A DNA stretch of 64,000 nt from Amycolatopsis regifaucium (GCF_001613935.1 NZ_LQCI01000009.1:90821-154820); one strand, 5' to 3'; shown: positions 43,182 through 52,221, numbered from the stretch's first letter. Notes: generated from the letters alone by a model not told the origin. Numbers and translations: made by a program.

Positions 43182-43592
43182 ATGGCCGTCACCTCGATCT
43201 CGGCCGCGGAGCCGCCCGGCCCGCACGGCATCGTCGAGGTCGTCGCGCCGCACGTGAAGCTGAGCCCGCTTGGGGACGCGCAACTGCAGGGAGCCTGCCC
43301 GTTTTGCGGCTCCCGGGCGGTCAGAGTCCGCCCTGCCTACAACACCTTCCACTGCTTCGGATGTGGGGTTGGCGGAGACGCCCGGATGTCCGCTGTCGCG
43401 CCGTCGAGGGGTGTCGTCGTGTGTGGGGGCGGGATCGGTGATCCATCGGTTGTCGCGCCAGACGATCTGCGCCGTCGCGGGTTGATCGAGATTCGGTCAG
43501 CCAACGAACCGAATGATCGGTGGGCCGCCTCGCGCCGAGCCCCCGCAGCGAATGTCCTGTTCGGGCTGGGACTGCGCGGCACCCCGAACTGA
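43182..43592 (+). CDS. CHC2-like zinc-finger mini-protein
   Basis: A 136-residue protein. Residues about 38-68 read GACPFCGSRAVRVRPAYNTF then HCFGCGVGGDA, the zinc-binding core of the CHC2 domain of DnaG-type primases. No TOPRIM or other primase domain follows; after GGDA the sequence loses resemblance and ends. Short CHC2 proteins like this occur in actinobacterial accessory DNA with unknown role. The tail after residue 70 may be a frameshifted or replaced end. The ATG at 43182 is the chosen start. Confidence 0.65.
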   Translation: MAVTSISAAEPPGPHGIVEVVAPHVKLSPLGDAQLQGACPFCGSRAVRVRPAYNTFHCFGCGVGGDARMSAVAPSRGVVVCGGGIGDPSVVAPDDLRRRGLIEIRSANEPNDRWAASRRAPAANVLFGLGLRGTPN

Positions 43593-43744
43593 GCCGCACC
43601 TAGAACTCGGTGGCATCAACGTCGTCGAGTCCATGACCGTGTCGGGGGCAACGGATCGATCCCGAGATATTGTCCCTTGTGGATGGTCATCAGGATGTGC
43701 GTGAGCGTTTGAGTCGTTCTCTTGACGGGAAAGGCGGAGCCCGG

Positions 43745-44464
43745 TCATCCGAGGCGCGCGCTGTCCGCGATCCTGGTGAGGTCCTCTTCGGCAGGCGAGT
43801 CCGGCATCTGCAGGTCCCCCCACACCACGACCAGCAGCGTTCCCTGCGCTGTAGGCAAGGCGACCACCCGATAGGTGGTCGAGGGCGGGTCGCAGTCGTC
43901 CCTGCCGTGCGGGGTGACCGTGCCCTGCACCTGCGCCCCGCCGTCCGGGCGGCGTCCGACAGGGCCGGAAGACACCTGACCGCCGCTGCGGAAAGCCCGC
44001 GTTCCCCGATACATCAACGCGTCCGCCGCGGCCGCCATCGGATCGGTGGTACGCGCCCGGTCGAGGTACAGCTGGCCGAGGATGGCTTTCGAATTCGTTG
44101 CGCAGTAGCCCGGTTTGTACCGCGCCCCTCGAGTTCGCACCTCCGGAATGTAGGTTCCATCGACCGGCTGCCAGGTGGGTGGCACCTCGACGAACACGCC
44201 CAGCCCGAGCTCCAGCGTCTTCCAGCCGGGCGCCGGCGGGGTTCGGGAGGTACTGCTCTCGCTGATAGGCCAGGATGAGGCAGCGCTGTCGTCCTTGCTG
44301 TTCAGGAACACCAGCAGCCCGGCCATCAGACCGGCGATCACCACCAGCACGCCGACGGTGATCCCGGCGATCATCCCCGTTCGACGCCGTTTCGGCGAAG
44401 GCGCCGGGTAACCGGGCTGGTACGGGAATTCCGGAAACCACTGCTGCTGCCCCTGTCGCTCCAC
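43745..44464 (-). CDS. Membrane-anchored hypothetical protein (DUF8017-like)
   Basis: A 239-residue protein. A proline-rich cytoplasmic N-terminus (1-29) is followed by one membrane segment at about 30-53 (MIAGITVGVLVVIAGLMAGL). The extracytoplasmic domain begins GWKTLELGLGVFVEVPPTW, and has two Cys that could pair (GYCATNS and DDCDPPS). This is the layout of many actinobacterial single-pass proteins of unknown function. It is a stand-alone gene on the minus strand. Confidence 0.7.
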   Translation of the reverse strand: MERQGQQQWFPEFPYQPGYPAPSPKRRRTGMIAGITVGVLVVIAGLMAGLLVFLNSKDDSAASSWPISESSTSRTPPAPGWKTLELGLGVFVEVPPTWQPVDGTYIPEVRTRGARYKPGYCATNSKAILGQLYLDRARTTDPMAAAADALMYRGTRAFRSGGQVSSGPVGRRPDGGAQVQGTVTPHGRDDCDPPSTTYRVVALPTAQGTLLVVVWGDLQMPDSPAEEDLTRIADSARLG

Positions 44465-44587
44465 GAGCGCAGGCTAGCCCTCTGGCACGCGGTTCCGGCG
44501 CCGCTGTCCGCATCCTGCCAACGTCTTGTCATGCCGACGAGGGTGTAGCTGGACTATCGAAGGAGTGCGGAGTCGCCGAAGCCCATG

Positions 44588-44820
44588 TCACGCGTCTTCT
44601 CGTGCGAGAAGCGGCTGCTGCGCGTCCCGCATCGCCCGGAACACCGAGTGGTACAGCGCGCCCAGGGTCAGCTGCCGCGGCCCGCGCGGGTCAGCACGTC
44701 GACGACGGTGCCGGTGAACGCGGTGTGCGCGGCGTCCGGCGGGGCGAGCGCGAGCTGTTCCGCGGACCCGATGAGGTCGCGGGTTCGCCTGATGCGGAAC
44801 AGGCCAGGCTGCGCCAGTTG
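44588..44820 (-). pseudogene. Caspase-like (peptidase C14) C-terminal remnant, frameshifted
   Basis: Read on the minus strand, one frame gives SAEQLALAPPDAAHTAFTGT then VVDVLTRAG, and the next frame gives RQLTLGALYHSVFRAMRDAQ and a stop. AFTGxLxxLL...LTLxALYxxxxRAL is the usual C-terminal end of bacterial caspase-fold proteases in actinobacteria. The catalytic His/Cys region is absent and a frameshift lies near 44670, so this is a decayed fragment. Confidence 0.5.
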
Positions 44821-44856
44821 TCGTGTACTGCGGACGGGTTTTCGGGCACACGTGGA

Positions 44857-44870
44857 CCGCTCATGCCGAT
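44857..44870. repeat. 14-bp recurrent intergenic motif, copy 3
   Basis: CCGCTCATGCCGAT, 30 nt before the ATG at 44901. Confidence 0.55.
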
Positions 44871-44900
44871 GGCACGAGGTCGCTTCGGCAGGATGGCGCC

Positions 44901-45314
44901 ATGTCAGAACACGGGTACCAGCCGAACGAGTTGCTGGGCAGGCTGGTCGGGTCGCGGCTGTACTCGGTGAACTTCGTGTACGACTACGTCCAACTGCATT
45001 TCGACCGACCCGGTGGCGACTTGCCCATCCTGACCTGCGACGTCATGCCGACTGTCACCGTCGTCAATGGCACGTACACCGACGGCCGACCCGGCTACGC
45101 CGACGCGCTACGGTCCCTGGTCACCGCAACCGTGGTCTCCACCGAGGAAGCCACCGGCACGGGACTGAGCCTCGAGTTCGACACGGGCACTCTCGCCCTG
45201 CACCCGACGCCGGCCGAACTCGCCGGACCCGAGATCGCGAACCTGACCGGCTTCACCGACGGCCAATGGATGTGCTGGCGCCCAGGTGAGGACTCCTTCG
45301 AAGACCTCGCCTGA
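44901..45314 (+). CDS. Conserved hypothetical protein
   Basis: A 137-residue acidic protein. It reads VGSRLYSVNFVYDYVQLHFD...LTCDVMPTVTV...GPEIANLTGFTDGQWMCWRPGE and ends EDSFEDLA. The pattern, a short alpha-beta protein ending WRPGEDxFEDL, is common among actinobacterial orphans, but no function is known. The ATG at 44901 has AGGATGG nearby. It is a neighbour of the caspase remnant and of other orphan genes. Confidence 0.7.
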   Translation: MSEHGYQPNELLGRLVGSRLYSVNFVYDYVQLHFDRPGGDLPILTCDVMPTVTVVNGTYTDGRPGYADALRSLVTATVVSTEEATGTGLSLEFDTGTLALHPTPAELAGPEIANLTGFTDGQWMCWRPGEDSFEDLA

Positions 45315-45714
45315 ACAGCCACTTCACCGGCACATACCACGGGCATCTGCGGACACCGCACCATCGGTACCGGGCAAACATCCGCTCATGCCGCTGACCG
45401 TGCTTCTCGGCAAAGGTCCGGTCGTGCCGCGATCAGAGTGACACCCGGGAAGTGATTAGCCGGGCGGAATTCGTGGTTGCCGATGATGACGTGTGGCTCT
45501 CCGCGTTCGGCGTTCTCCCCCAGGCCGAAGAGGCATCAGGCGACGAATGGGTGCGAGAGGTACGGGCGCCCGTGTCCGTGACCGAGGAGCGCTGACCCCG
45601 ACACGATCGCATCCGGTGTCGTTTCATGCATCGAATGAGCCGGTGTCTGGGCGGGCCTCGGGGCCGCTTGCGGTGTCGCCAAGCAGGAAGCAGTCGCAGG
45701 CAGGGCGCGAGCGT
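45315..45714. other. Gap with a short gene fragment
   Basis: Contains the near-copy of the recurrent motif at 45383-45394. In the plus frame from about 45451 to 45594 it reads FVVADDDVWLSAFGVLPQAE then EASGDEWVREVRAPVS and a stop, which looks like the 3' part of another small orphan gene whose beginning is missing. Confidence 0.4.
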
Positions 45715-48444
45715 TCAGAGCCGGACGTCGTGGCGGGACGGCGCGTTCAGCTTGCGGCGGACCTTGACGACGTAGTCCTCGACGGTGCGGCGGGACAGGA
45801 ACAGGGCTTGGGCGATCTCGCGGTTGGTGTGGCCGCCCGCGAGGAGACGGGCGACATCCTGTTCACGTGGGGACAATTCGTTGCCGTAGCCACGCCTCCC
45901 GCGCCGGGAAGGCGTGGCTACGCCGGTGCTGCGGATGCGGTGGCGGCATCGGGCGGCGTCGACCGTCGCCCCGAGTGATTCATAGGACTGGGCGAGGACG
46001 TCGAGCACCGTGACGTCGGCGAGGGCTCCGCCTTCGGCTTGCTCGGCGAGTTGGGTGGCCCGGTAGGGCAGGCCCAGGTCGTGATGCAGGCCGATCGCTT
46101 CCCGGTAGAGCCGGTCTGCCTCGTCGCGGTCGTCCGTCACCGCAGCCAGCCTTGCGCGGCAGCCGGACAGCGCTGCGTGGGCCAGCGGGGCGTCGACACC
46201 TCCCAGCCCGACGGTTGTCTCGGCGACGAGCTGACGCGCGGCGTCGGCGCGGTCGACAGTCAGGTAGAAGTCGACAGCCTGTGGCAACAGGTCGCCTGAC
46301 CACACCCACGCGCCCTTGCTCCGCAGCATCGCCACGCCGCGTTCCACATGTTCCTCCGCCGCGGCGACTTTGCCCTGGCTGAGCAGCATGCCCGCCATGC
46401 CCCCGGCAGCCGATACGCCTACCGGAAAAACCTGAGCGAGTGGGTACGAGCCAGCCGCCGCGAAGGCTCGCTCGGCTCGCACCCATTCGCCGCGTGCGGC
46501 CGCCAACCAGCCTCGCGTGAGGTTCAGGTCGGTGGTCAGCAGCAGGTTCGCGTAGGTTCCGACCAGGTGGTCGATCCGTTTCTCCAGCCCCGACCACTGG
46601 CCGTCGAGCCAGTCCAGCCGGACGGCGGTGGCTTCGGCGGTACCGACCACGTAGGAGGCGGCGACCTGCTCGGCCAAGGTGATCCCGCTGTGCAAGAACT
46701 CCCGCGCTCGCGCATAGTGCCCGATCCACGAGCATGCGTCTGCGAGGTTGCAGTGCGCCCGGGCCAGGTGGTGGATCTCGTCGGGGTCGTGTACGTCGGA
46801 AGGAGACGGCAGCTGGGCGACGCGCTTCCAGGTGCTGGAGTCGCCGACGATGAGCCGCCCGCCGAGCGTCGTGGCCAGCAGGACGGTCCGCAGGGCTTGA
46901 GTGGGCAGGTGGTCGGCGATCATTTCCACCCGGTCCAGTGCGATCTGGTGCTCGGCGATCGAGACGGTCCCCAGGTACGGGCCTGCCATGGCCGCCAGCC
47001 CGCGCACGGTGCGTTCCGGCTGGTCGGCGAGCAGGTCGACGGCGCGGGCGAGCTGGTCGGCACCGCGGTCCACCTCGCCGGTCTCGCGCTGCAGCAGCAG
47101 CCCGAACCACAGGTGCACTTCGCCCCGGACGTCCGGGGAGAGCCTCGGGTCCGACAGCAGACTCTCGACCCGCGCCGTCACCGCCCCGCCGGGCAGCCCC
47201 ATCAAGGCGTACCCGCACAGCTTGACGGCCAGCCGGTTCGTGTCCTCGACGCTGATCTCCGGATCGGCCAACACCTCGGACAGCAGGTCGACTGCGGTGG
47301 TCACGTCCTTGACTTCCTCCGCTGCCTCGGCGGCCAGTTCGCTGTAGCGCACCCATTCACTTTTCCTGCCTGCCGCTTTGGAGTGCACGGATAGACGACC
47401 GGCACGTACACGGCCAAGGGCCGAGAGTGCCGCTAGGGCGCGTTCGTGCAACTCTCGTCGCCGAGGGCCGGGCAGTGACGCACAGACCGCGCGCCGGGTG
47501 ACGTTTTCCCGGAAACCGAACCTATTCGCCGTCTCCTCCACGAGCACACCGGATTTCGTCAGCTCGATGAGGTGCTCTACCTTCGATTCACCCGCCACGG
47601 CGCTCAGGACATCGGTCGTCTCCGGAACGCCCAGCACCGCGGCGGCCTCGGCGATGGACCGCGCGGCGTCGGGCAGGCGCCCCATCCGCTCCCTGATCGC
47701 GTCCGACACCAGGACCGGCACATCGATCCCCTCCACGACCCGCTGGGCGAGATCACCTTCCGCGCGTACGTCCGCCATCGGGTCGCGCAGCGCACGGACG
47801 GTTTCCTCGATCACGAACGGGATCCCGGCCGTCTCGCGCAGGACGGCCTCGGCGAACCGGTCCGAGGTCACCTCCTCCGCCACGAGTGCGTCGATCATGG
47901 CGCGCACCTCCACCACGCCGAGGGGCCGCAGGACCAGGTTGATGCCGGTGACCCCGTGCGGCATGTGCGAGGGGTAGCCGAGCGGGGCCACGGTGGGCAG
48001 GTCTTCGCGGCGGTAGGTCGCCACGATCGACAGGCCCGGCGGAGGGCTCGCCAGCACGAACCGCAGTACCCAGCGGGTCTCCTCGTCCGCCCAGTGCAGG
48101 TCCTCGAGCACGAGCACGGTGGTTCCCAGGGAGCGAAGCAGTTCGCGCACGGCGCGGAAGATGCGGTGCCGTTCGGCCTCGGCGTCGCCCAGAGCACGTG
48201 GCGCGGGTGGCAGGAACCCGGCGAGCTCCGGCAGGTAGTCACGCAGGGCGCCGGTCACCGGGCCGGGGTCATCAAGGCGGTCACCGCACTGGCTGAGACA
48301 GTCGAAAAGCACCCCGTACGGAAACGGCTCGGGCAGTGGCTGGCACGCGCCCACGAGCACGCGCATCCCCCGGGTGCGGGCGGTCGCGGCGAACTCGGCG
48401 ACCAATCTGGTCTTGCCCACTCCGGCCTGTCCCTCCACGAACAC
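45715..48444 (-). CDS. LuxR-family LAL regulator (large ATP-binding), N-terminus frameshifted
   Basis: A 909-residue frame of a LAL regulator. Walker A GQAGVGKT is at 5-12 and Walker B VLVLEDLHWADEE near 125. A long helical/TPR middle follows, and the C-terminal LuxR helix-turn-helix is LSPREQDVARLLAGGHTNRE, then ALFLSRRTVEDYVVKVRRKL. The expected N-terminus (MIGRDKELAALLGAVEHAP) is present just upstream, to about 48559, but in another frame, so one base appears lost or gained near 48450. Translation from the GTG at 48444 would lack this part. It lies upstream of, and divergent to, the secreted protease genes. Confidence 0.82.
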   Translation of the reverse strand: MFVEGQAGVGKTRLVAEFAATARTRGMRVLVGACQPLPEPFPYGVLFDCLSQCGDRLDDPGPVTGALRDYLPELAGFLPPAPRALGDAEAERHRIFRAVRELLRSLGTTVLVLEDLHWADEETRWVLRFVLASPPPGLSIVATYRREDLPTVAPLGYPSHMPHGVTGINLVLRPLGVVEVRAMIDALVAEEVTSDRFAEAVLRETAGIPFVIEETVRALRDPMADVRAEGDLAQRVVEGIDVPVLVSDAIRERMGRLPDAARSIAEAAAVLGVPETTDVLSAVAGESKVEHLIELTKSGVLVEETANRFGFRENVTRRAVCASLPGPRRRELHERALAALSALGRVRAGRLSVHSKAAGRKSEWVRYSELAAEAAEEVKDVTTAVDLLSEVLADPEISVEDTNRLAVKLCGYALMGLPGGAVTARVESLLSDPRLSPDVRGEVHLWFGLLLQRETGEVDRGADQLARAVDLLADQPERTVRGLAAMAGPYLGTVSIAEHQIALDRVEMIADHLPTQALRTVLLATTLGGRLIVGDSSTWKRVAQLPSPSDVHDPDEIHHLARAHCNLADACSWIGHYARAREFLHSGITLAEQVAASYVVGTAEATAVRLDWLDGQWSGLEKRIDHLVGTYANLLLTTDLNLTRGWLAAARGEWVRAERAFAAAGSYPLAQVFPVGVSAAGGMAGMLLSQGKVAAAEEHVERGVAMLRSKGAWVWSGDLLPQAVDFYLTVDRADAARQLVAETTVGLGGVDAPLAHAALSGCRARLAAVTDDRDEADRLYREAIGLHHDLGLPYRATQLAEQAEGGALADVTVLDVLAQSYESLGATVDAARCRHRIRSTGVATPSRRGRRGYGNELSPREQDVARLLAGGHTNREIAQALFLSRRTVEDYVVKVRRKLNAPSRHDVRL

Positions 48445-48791
48445 AAATCGACGGTGCGTGTTCCACCGCGCCGAGCAAGGCGGCCAGTTCCTTGTCCCGG
48501 CCGATCATCGGCACCGAGCCGGACCGGAGGAGAAGCGGTTTCGCGCCACCATGACCCATGCTCGCTCCTGCCGGTGATCATGCGAAAAGGACTGTCCTAC
48601 AGGGTAGGTCGGCCGCCGGGGGCGGCGTAACCCCGTGAGCACGCGCATTCGGCGCGCACGCACGATTCCGTACTCATACGGGTCTCAACCACGCTTGTTT
48701 CCCTGTCGCCCACACCGAAAAGTGGATTCCCGAGCGGTCTGCTGTCGCCAGTCCGTGCCGATGGCCGCTCGAACGCATGATGGAGGAATCG

Positions 48792-50342
48792 ATGCAAGAA
48801 CGCAGGAAACGATTATTTTCCAGCTTGTTCACCGTCGCGGTCGCCGCAGCCTCGGTGGCGACCACTGCGGGCGAAGCTGTGGCGCGGCAGGCGGAAGCGG
48901 CCGTCGCGCAGGCCGCCCATCCTTACCCCGGACAGTACATCGTGATCCTCGACAGCGGCGCCCGCGCCGCGACCGAGGGCCAGGCCGCAGCACTCAGCCA
49001 GCGCTACGGCGGCGAGGTGACCGACACATACTCGGTCACCCTGAACGGGTTCGCGGTCCGTAACCTGACCGAGCGGCAAGCGCGACGCCTGGCCGCCGAT
49101 CCGTCGGTCAAATCGGTACACCAGGACGGCACGACCAGGGCGGCGGGCGAGCAGCCGAACCCACCTTCGTGGGGCTTGGACCAGATCGACCAGCGGGCCG
49201 CCACCCTGGACAAGAAGTACACCTTCCCGAACTCGGGTGAACGGGTGACCGCCTATGTCATCGATTCCGGGGTCAATACCCAGCACCCCGAGTTCGAGGG
49301 CAGGGCGAGTCACGGCTACGACATGCTCGACAACGACACAGATGCGAGCGATTGTTACTGGCACGGCTCGCATGTGGCGGGAACGATCGCGGGTGCGACG
49401 GTCGGGGTGGCGAAGAAGGCCAAGGTCGTGGCCGTGCGCTCGCTGGACTGCAAGGGCTCCGGGCCGGACTCGGCCACGGTCGGCGCCATGGAGTGGGTGG
49501 CCAAGAACGCCGTAGGGCCCGCGGTGGTGAACATGAGCCTGGGCATGGACGTCCTCGGCGTCGGCGACGAGCAGGTCAAGGCCATGGTGGCCAAGGGGAT
49601 CGTGGTGGCGGTCTCCGCGGGGAACAACGGTCAGGACGCGTGCGGCGTCAGCCCTGCGCGTGTTCCCGAGGCGATCACCGTTGGCTGGTTCAACAAAGAC
49701 CGCACCCGCGGCGGGAACTACGGTCGCTGTGTCGACCTCTTCGCTCCGGGCGGCAACATCTATTCCAGTGACCACACCGGAAAGTTCCGCACCGGCAGCG
49801 GTACGTCCATGGCCTCCCCGCATGTCGCGGGCGCGGCGGCGCTGTATCTGGCCGCGAACCCGGGCGCGACCCCGCGGCAGGTCAGCGACGCGCTGGTGCG
49901 AAGCGCCAGCCCGGATCTGATCACCAATCCCGGGACGGACTCGCCCAACAAGGTGCTCTACGTCGGCGACATCGGCGGTGGCACGCCGTCCAAATGCGGG
50001 GTGAAGAGCAACGACCAGGACGTGGCCATCCCCGACGCAGGTGCGGCGGTGGACACCTCCGTGAACCAGGACTCCTGTCAGGGCAAGGCTTCGGCATCGT
50101 TGGCAGTCCGGGTCGACATCGACCACGCCTACACCGCGGACCTCGACATCGACCTTATCGGGCCGAGTGGGGCGTCCTACCCGCTCAAACGCGCGGGTGG
50201 CGTCGCTGAGTCCGGCGGTGTGCACCAGAGCTTCACCGTGGACGCGTCACGCGAGGACGCGAACGGTACGTGGCGGCTTTCGGTTCACGACACCTACGGC
50301 TTCGACGCCGGCACGCTCACGGGCTGGTCCATCACGTTCTGA
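48792..50342 (+). CDS. Secreted S8 subtilisin-like protease with P domain
   Basis: A 516-residue subtilase. A signal peptide is at about 1-32 (LFSSLFTVAVAAASVATTAG), then an inhibitor I9 propeptide (QYIVILDSGARA...). The catalytic triad is Asp in AYVIDSGVN, His in HGSHVAGTIAG and Ser in GTSMASPHVAGAA, with the oxyanion Asn in SAGNNG. The last ~110 residues form a proprotein convertase P-type beta domain (ADLDIDLIGPSGASYPL, then GTWRLSVHD). I chose the ATG at 48792, which has GGAGG 5 nt upstream. It precedes the S1 protease gene in the same direction by about 40 nt. Confidence 0.9.
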   Translation: MQERRKRLFSSLFTVAVAAASVATTAGEAVARQAEAAVAQAAHPYPGQYIVILDSGARAATEGQAAALSQRYGGEVTDTYSVTLNGFAVRNLTERQARRLAADPSVKSVHQDGTTRAAGEQPNPPSWGLDQIDQRAATLDKKYTFPNSGERVTAYVIDSGVNTQHPEFEGRASHGYDMLDNDTDASDCYWHGSHVAGTIAGATVGVAKKAKVVAVRSLDCKGSGPDSATVGAMEWVAKNAVGPAVVNMSLGMDVLGVGDEQVKAMVAKGIVVAVSAGNNGQDACGVSPARVPEAITVGWFNKDRTRGGNYGRCVDLFAPGGNIYSSDHTGKFRTGSGTSMASPHVAGAAALYLAANPGATPRQVSDALVRSASPDLITNPGTDSPNKVLYVGDIGGGTPSKCGVKSNDQDVAIPDAGAAVDTSVNQDSCQGKASASLAVRVDIDHAYTADLDIDLIGPSGASYPLKRAGGVAESGGVHQSFTVDASREDANGTWRLSVHDTYGFDAGTLTGWSITF

Positions 50343-50386
50343 CCGAAGTGGACGGACACCCGTTCCTTTTCCCTCGAAGGAGAATG

Positions 50387-51790
50387 ATGAGAACATCACG
50401 CTTCGCAGTAGCACTCACCGCGCCACTGGCCACGGCGGCCCTGCTGGTCGTGAGCACCACCGCTGTCGCCGCGCCGCCCGACAAGGTCAGTGTCGCCGCG
50501 ACCCCGACCGACCAGCTCCGCACGGGCGACTGGGGAACCCGGATCGTCAACGGGGAACGCACCACCGTCAAGGAGTACCCGTTCGTCATCGCGGGCATGC
50601 GGGTCGGGGGCGGCGGTCCGCAGGGACAGTCCTGCACCGCCTCCGTCGTCGGCAAGCGCAAGATACTCACCGCGGCACACTGCATGGTCGACACCAGCGG
50701 CGCCAAGAGCTACTTCTACGGTGACGACGACTTGAACACTCCGGGTGACGAGACGTTCCGCACGGCCGTTGCCTCGTTCAAGACCCACCCCGGCTACACC
50801 GGCTCCGGTGGCTGGCGAACCGGCTACGACGTCGCGGTGGTCACCACCGTCGACGACATCCCGGTGCCAGAGAGCCAGTGGGCCAAGGTGGCGGGTTCCG
50901 GCGACAGCGCGCTCACCCAGCCGGGCAAGTCAGGCACCTCCCTCGGCTACGGCAAGACGTCGTCGGGCGGCGGCTCCGGCGAACTCCGCAAGACCACCAT
51001 GCCGGTCAACGACCCCTCCGGCTGCCAGGTTTTCGACATCCGGGTCAACGCTGACCTCATGGTATGCACTGGCTACAACGACGGGCGCACCGCCGACTGC
51101 TCGGGTGACAGCGGTGGACCGTTCATCGTCGATGGTGTGGTCGTCGGCGTCTCGTCGTGGGGCTCCAGCGCTTGCGACCGCTACAGCATCATGGCCCGCC
51201 TGACCAACGCGATGGGCGACTGGGCCCGCGCCGAGATCGGCGGGACCCAGCCCGGCGACGGCAAGTTCACGATGGCACTGTCTCCGGCCTCCGGCAAGGC
51301 CGCGCCGGGCAGCCACGTCTCCACCAGCGTCACCACCAAGGCAGGCGACCAAGGACCGGAAAAGCTGGACCTGAGCGCGTCGGCCCTGCCCGCCGGCACG
51401 ACCGCCACTTTCCAGCCCTCGGCGAGCATCGACTCCGGTGACGTGGCCAAGCTGACCTTGCAGCCGTCGACGAGCACCCCGGCGGGCACGTACAAGATCG
51501 CCATCACGGCCAAGGGCACCTCCGGAGCCAAGACCGCCGAGTTCACGCTCACGGTCGGCGACGGTGGTAACGCCACCGGCCCGAAACCGTCCCTCTCGTC
51601 GAATTCCGGCATCGTCCCGCCCGGGGGCTACGCCAACGCGACGATCACGGTCACCGGCGGCACGGGTCCCATCCGGCTCAGTGGCACCGGCCTCCCCCAC
51701 CCGCCGACCTTCTCCCCGCCGACCGTCAACCCCGGCGGCACTTCGCGGATGACCGTCATGGGCCGTACCAGCGCGGTACCTACAAGGTGA
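50387..51790 (+). CDS. Secreted S1 trypsin-like protease with Ig-like C-terminus, frameshifted near its end
   Basis: A 467-residue open frame. A signal peptide (1-29) and short propeptide precede RIVNGERTTV. The triad is His98 in LTAAHCMV, Asp148 in YDVAVVTT and Ser242 in DCSGDSGGPFIV. Two beta-rich repeats follow (TMALSPASGKAAPGSH and SLSSNSGIVPPGGY). The frame stops at 51790, but an overlapping frame continues the second repeat (GTYKVTITATDSTGNTGTTD, YTLTVR) to a stop at 51855, right before a terminator. A one-base change near 51770 therefore probably ends the protein early. AAGGAG precedes the start; ATG 50384 is equally possible. Confidence 0.85.
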   Translation: MRTSRFAVALTAPLATAALLVVSTTAVAAPPDKVSVAATPTDQLRTGDWGTRIVNGERTTVKEYPFVIAGMRVGGGGPQGQSCTASVVGKRKILTAAHCMVDTSGAKSYFYGDDDLNTPGDETFRTAVASFKTHPGYTGSGGWRTGYDVAVVTTVDDIPVPESQWAKVAGSGDSALTQPGKSGTSLGYGKTSSGGGSGELRKTTMPVNDPSGCQVFDIRVNADLMVCTGYNDGRTADCSGDSGGPFIVDGVVVGVSSWGSSACDRYSIMARLTNAMGDWARAEIGGTQPGDGKFTMALSPASGKAAPGSHVSTSVTTKAGDQGPEKLDLSASALPAGTTATFQPSASIDSGDVAKLTLQPSTSTPAGTYKIAITAKGTSGAKTAEFTLTVGDGGNATGPKPSLSSNSGIVPPGGYANATITVTGGTGPIRLSGTGLPHPPTFSPPTVNPGGTSRMTVMGRTSAVPTR

Positions 51791-51863
51791 CCATCACCGC
51801 GACGGACAGCACCGGCAACACCGGAACAACGGACTACACCCTCACCGTCCGCTGAGACCCGTA

Positions 51864-51899
51864 CCGGCGAGCGATGATCCCGGGATCATCGCTCGCCGG
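51864..51899 (+). terminator. 36-bp perfect palindrome terminator
   Basis: Starts CCGGCGAGCGATGATCCC and is exactly self-complementary. It begins 9 nt after the stop codon at 51853-51855 of the shifted protease frame, which supports that stop as the original end of the gene. Confidence 0.75.
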
Positions 51900-52165
51900 A
51901 ACCGCGGAGCCGGGCGGCACTGCGAAACTGGCTGACGCTGTACATTCCCTCGCCGCCACGCTCGTCAAGCTCTATTCCTGGCGCGAGGAACCGCTGCTCC
52001 TGCGGTACACAGCACGCCGCCGTTCATCGATTCCTCACGATCCACGCGAGGCACCACTCGCAGCGCCGCGTACTCGTAGAGGCTGCCCATGACCTCGGCC
52101 CAGGAACGGCGTGCAGCAGCGACGTGTTCCTGGCACGCACCTGTTCCGACAGCACGGGCCCATTG
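51900..52165. other. Non-coding gap before the SRPBCC operon
   Basis: About 265 nt. A minus-strand open frame (51965-52168) exists but has no family resemblance. Otherwise nothing is seen except the edge of the operator region. Confidence 0.4.
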
Positions 52166-52221
52166 CACGCATCCTCTCTATGGTCATAGAGTGGTCTCTG
52201 TGTACATAGAGAGGATGCGTG
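52166..52221 (+). promoter_or_regulatory. Double operator before the SRPBCC / TetR-epoxide hydrolase operon
   Basis: Two 16-bp palindromes, CTCTATGGTCATAGAG (52176-52191) and CTCTGTGTACATAGAG (52196-52211), have centres 20 bp apart, two helical turns. They sit inside a larger perfect 17-bp inverted repeat (52166-52182 and 52205-52221) that ends at the start codon. This is the size and layout of a TetR operator pair. The TetR part encoded by the second gene is the obvious candidate to bind it. Confidence 0.6.

Noticed and set aside
51965..52168. Minus-strand small gene divergent from the SRPBCC operon
   Set aside because: It has an open frame of 67 codons but no ribosome-binding site or family resemblance; the operators are better explained by the rightward operon.
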